This document shows positions 61,060-64,000 of a stretch of DNA of 64,000 bases, piece by piece (positions within the stretch are counted from its first letter, which is position 1; every line of letters starts with the position of its first letter). Below the pieces are notes generated by a model that made no database searches, was not told where the DNA came from, and saw only the letters and a program-made list of their open reading frames with translations. The stretch spans positions 16,337,559-16,401,558 of the forward strand of contig NC_056041.1 in assembly GCF_004379255.2 (NCBI RefSeq), given 5' to 3'. The DNA comes from Salvia splendens (lineage: Eukaryota > Streptophyta > Magnoliopsida > Lamiales > Lamiaceae). A program made the translations under genes and the position numbers.

Positions 61060-61481
61060 CACTGGCGGATCCAGTGTAGCCCAAATCTTGACTTCTTTAA
61101 TATTATTTCTTATACGTTGATTGTGTACACAATTTTGCCTAGTGGTAGAATACTCCCTAATTCAATGAAAGAAACCGAGTTCGAATCCCAGCTGTGGCGT
61201 CTGCTTTCGTATTTTTTTCCTTTTGTTTTTATGCTTTGCTATTTATAATTATTGCTCCATTTTGTTTTTTCTTCTCTCTATTTTATAACTATATGTTTCT
61301 ATCTATTTTGTAGTCATTATATTTTTATGTATGCATATATAATTCATTCACAATTAATATTGATATAAGATATTCACGAGTCACAACTAATATAACGAAA
61401 GAAAAATGATCGATCGAATTTTAATAATCTAAATCAATATAAAAGTCGTACCCCAAAATAAAAATCCTGGATCCGCCACTG
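61060..61481. mobile_element. hAT-like MITE with RNA polymerase III-like internal boxes, 422 bp
   Basis: The inverted repeats are CACTGGCGGATCCAG and, reverse-complemented, CAGTGGCGGATCCAG. The perfect 8 bp duplication GTTGCGGG lies at 61052-61059 and 61482-61489. Inside, TTTGCCTAGTGG (61135-61146) resembles an A box and GAGTTCGAATCCC (61177-61189) a B box, about 40 bases apart as in tRNA-derived promoters. Confidence 0.88.
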
Positions 61482-61497
61482 GTTGCGGGTGGCCTAA

Positions 61498-62055
61498 CGT
61501 GGAAACAATGTGTTATCAATTTTATTGAGAATAAGCCAGCTTTGGGTGCTATTTCTTGATTACTAAGATGAATTGCTTATCATTTTTAAATCATGATCGA
61601 GTCTAATTCAATGATACTATACTACTTCTGCATCAGTAATTATATATGTTGTGGGATATTCATAACTATTTTGGGATTTAATTTTTCTTCGATAGTTGGA
61701 TTATCTACTTTACAAATTTCGGTTCATGAAAAGATTTAGTTTTGAAATACAAGTGATGTTTCCAATATTAATAAACGAGAGTCGTAATCTTTTAAGAAAA
61801 TCAAATTCAAGATGGTCACGAAGTGAGGAAATAACGAATTAATTAACAAATACTACTACTATCTTCGTATGTTGTAACTTGTACGTGCATATATATAGAT
61901 TGATAATTTGTTTTATTTGCGTGCTAAGTAAAATGGTAAATATTGTCTTAATTCAAAATAACGTCGAATTTAGTTATCCACTATTAATGATGTTCTTAAT
62001 TTCGTAGAGTTTGAAGGTCTCTCAATCAATAGGCTCTCTATCAACTAAACCTTTC
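61498..62055. other. AT-rich spacer, no gene recognised
   Basis: No frame, repeat or transposon end stands out between H3 and the second Tat element. Confidence 0.55.
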
Positions 62056-63260
62056 TGATGGTTAGGCGAATTTTTGATGGTAGTAAATGCGGGTAAAAAA
62101 TATATAGATCACGACACAAGGAATTACGTGGTTCGATTTACTGAGGTAAATCTACGTCCACGGGAAGAAAGGAGGGCAAGATTGTATTGCTTGATCTGGT
62201 TTACAGCTTACAAATACAGACTTGCTATATGATATTTGATGTTTAGAGAGCTTCTTCCCTTCTTTTTCTTAGTCTATCTGATCTAAGTTCTATTTATACA
62301 TTGAACTAAGATCGTGGCTTGCATCACCACTAACTAGGTCGTGGCTTACATCACCACTAACTAGGTTGTGGATGTCGTGGAGGTCATGAGATCCTGCATG
62401 GGTCCACTATCTCTTTGTTTGGTCCGCTATCCTGCATGAGATCCTGCATGAGTTGACACCACTAAATAGATCGTGTAGTGGAGGTCGTGGAGGTTCTGCA
62501 TGAGTCCACTATCTCCCAGTTCGGTCGAATACTGAGACTAGGGGTGGCAAATCGTGCGTGTCGGGTCGTTATCATGTCGACACGATAACGACACGAACAC
62601 GATAACAACAAACACGAACACGACCCGTTAAGAAAACCTCAAACACGAACACGAACACGACACGAAACCCTCAGACACGAACACGACACGAACACGACAC
62701 GAACCCATTAACGACACGAACCAATTCGGGTCAACACGACACGATAACAACACGTACACGAGATGACACGATAACGACTCGATAACAACACGACCTGATA
62801 ACGGTTAAACCTATTAAAAATGAAAATAATAAGAATTAATAATATTAAAATATTATTTGTTAACGGATAACACGAACACGACACGAACACGTATTGTTAA
62901 CGGATAACACGAACCCGACACGAACACGACACGAACACGACACGAAATTTTCGTGTCCTTAACGGGTCGACCCGATAAGGACACGAACCCAATAAGCTCT
63001 GACCCAAACCCATTATTTTCGTGCCGGTTCGTGTCGTGTTATCGTGTTGTGTCAAAAATTGCCAGCCCTAACTGAGACCGAACTGCTGAACTATTGCCGA
63101 GCAGCTTTTGCCGATCTGAGAGTAGAGCTTGATTGGTCGGCTTTTACCGAGCTGTAGGCTGGGGCCGAACTCTTTGGTAATGCCGAACTGATACTCTTCC
63201 TTGGGCTTTGGGCTGATGGGCCGTCACTGCTATTGGGCTTGTTTAGTACGTACCCCATCA
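62056..63260 (-). repeat. 3' LTR of the second Tat element, interrupted by an hAT
   Basis: The reverse complement of this region starts TGATGGGGTACGTACTAAAC and ends near CCATCA, matching the LTR at 47587-48312 apart from a 532 bp insertion with its 8 bp duplication. The flank CTTTC (62051-62055) would be the target duplication. Confidence 0.85.
62539..63070. mobile_element. Non-autonomous hAT element, 532 bp, nested in the LTR
   Basis: The ends are TAGGGGTGGCAA and, reverse-complemented, TAGGGCTGGCAA. The perfect 8 bp duplication ACTGAGAC lies at 62531-62538 and 63071-63078. The body is largely short repeats of ACACGAACACGAC. Confidence 0.95.
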
Positions 63261-63599
63261 CTACCCCCCCCCGAAAAGCGAAGCGAATCACTTCGGCGAA
63301 GCGAGTCACTTCGGCATTCTGGATAAAGGTACGGGGGAGGCTGACGTTAGGGGACGTGCCTTGCGCGTGACTGCATTAAATGCGACAGTAAAATCCGGCC
63401 GTTGAATCCTGAAAAGGTGGGATTCGAAACGGTGCGATGATTTTGAAATCTTCTCCGAATCTGATAAATACGTCCTTTCTTCATCATTTGCACACTTTTG
63501 CTATTGCTTCTTCTGCACTCTCTCTCTTTTGCGTAAAAATTTCCTTCCGCTTTCAAGAATTTCTTCAGAATTTTTTCAGACTTTCAAAGAGTAAGAACT

Positions 63600-64000
63600 A
63601 TGTCTTCTTCTTCTTCTTCTGAGTCAGGTAGCGGTAGGAAAGGGGATAAGGGGTCTTCTAGCCGGAAAGAATCCGGGGAGAAGACCGTAGAGTATTTTCA
63701 CAGCATCTTGAGTAAGGATACTGTGATATCCCTACACGAAAAATATTTTTTTCCTGGGGGGAAGGTTGCGATTCCCGACGACCTTCATAGGGCTGACTCG
63801 CCGCCGGAGGGTTACGCCACCGTTTACGAAGCCTGCTTAGAGTGCGGGCTTCGTTTCCCTCTTCCCCCACCTTTTGTAGAGCTTCTTGATTTTTTCCAAC
63901 TCCCTTTAGGTCAGGTGACTCCGAATTCTTGGAGGCACTTATCGGCCTTTGCTGCCGAACTGCGTAGGCTAGATAAGGATCTGTCTCTGAGGGCAATCCT
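63600..64000 (+). CDS. Antisense gene of the second Tat element, PF04195-like, partial
   Basis: The ATG at 63600 opens a Ser-run head followed by EKTVEYFHSILSKDTVIS and GYATVYEACLECGLRFPLP, then TPNSWRHLSAFAAELRRL. It matches exon 1 of the antisense gene at 46549-47260 with substitutions but no break, and runs off the window. Preserved reading frame in two diverged copies argues that the protein matters to the element. Confidence 0.82.
   Translation, partial: MSSSSSSESGSGRKGDKGSSSRKESGEKTVEYFHSILSKDTVISLHEKYFFPGGKVAIPDDLHRADSPPEGYATVYEACLECGLRFPLPPPFVELLDFFQLPLGQVTPNSWRHLSAFAAELRRLDKDLSLRAI

Larger units (their letters stand above)
59170..61494. mobile_element. PIF/Harbinger-like element H3, ORF1 only, split by an hAT-like MITE
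   Basis: The TAA duplication lies at 59167-59169 and 61495-61497. The ends are GACCATCTGCAACGC and, reverse-complemented, GGCCACCCGCAACGC. Without the nested element and its extra target copy the length is about 1.9 kb, matching H1 and H2. Confidence 0.88.
62056..64000 (-). mobile_element. Second Tat/Retand-type element on the minus strand, cut by the window end
   Basis: The segment 62056-63260 is the LTR in reverse orientation, followed by the reversed polypurine tract and the start of the antisense gene on the plus strand. The element's 3' end is therefore at the left and its pol lies beyond the window. It has diverged from the copy at 37-48 kb, with several short differences and only one copy of the 111 bp LTR block. 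Confidence 0.9.

Noticed and set aside
61135..61189. A true tRNA gene in the hAT-like MITE
   Set aside because: A and B box-like words are present, but no cloverleaf with acceptor and anticodon stems could be drawn.

Overview
The window is nuclear DNA of a flowering plant, almost certainly a eudicot. The evidence is a five-exon type-A cytokinin response regulator, a six-exon gene with a plant-specific domain (PF09713 type), a broken cystathionine beta-lyase gene, and transposon lineages confined to or typical of plants (Tekay chromovirus, Tat/Retand Ty3, PIF/Harbinger, MULE, hAT, Stowaway). The species cannot be fixed from sequence alone. No rRNA, tRNA gene, CRISPR array or bacterial operon is present.

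Layout. 1-11797: a Tekay-type LTR retrotransposon with matching 2.8 kb LTRs, no gag, and a broken pol. 11887-17330: a 5.4 kb Mutator-like element carrying a decayed plant-mobile-domain (PMD) gene and the start of a MURA-like transposase. 17696-18594: an hAT element with a perfect 8 bp target duplication. 18.7-22.9 kb: tandem and dispersed repeats, including an unexplained field of ATGTAC-type motifs. 23221-24309: truncated cystathionine beta-lyase pseudogene. 24738-26549: apparently intact PF09713-type gene on the minus strand.

The block holding that gene (about 24535-27990) is duplicated in direct orientation at about 31494-52480. The second copy is a pseudogene swollen from roughly 3.5 kb to 21 kb by insertions: a MULE with a nested Stowaway, an ORF1-only Harbinger, a complete Tat/Retand retrotransposon (37154-48312, TSD AGGTG), a Harbinger MITE, a Harbinger with an intact transposase, and a small palindromic MITE. 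Matching the two copies defines the insertion points.

52.5-53.65 kb is a pair of Harbinger-like MITEs. 56793-58345 is the type-A response regulator, with a Stowaway inserted four bases inside one of its introns. 59170-61494 is a third ORF1-only Harbinger, itself split by an hAT-like MITE. 62056-64000 is the 3' LTR and beginning of the antisense gene of a second Tat/Retand element lying on the minus strand and running out of the window.

Only two host genes look functional (PF09713-type and response regulator). The Tat element at 37-48 kb looks structurally complete: gag-protease and pol share a frame separated by a UAG in a known readthrough context, and an antisense three-exon gene lies between pol and the 3' LTR. 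Harbinger ORF1 and ORF2 occur here on separate elements of nearly the same size. Exon borders were assigned by eye from GT/AG sites and reading-frame continuity.
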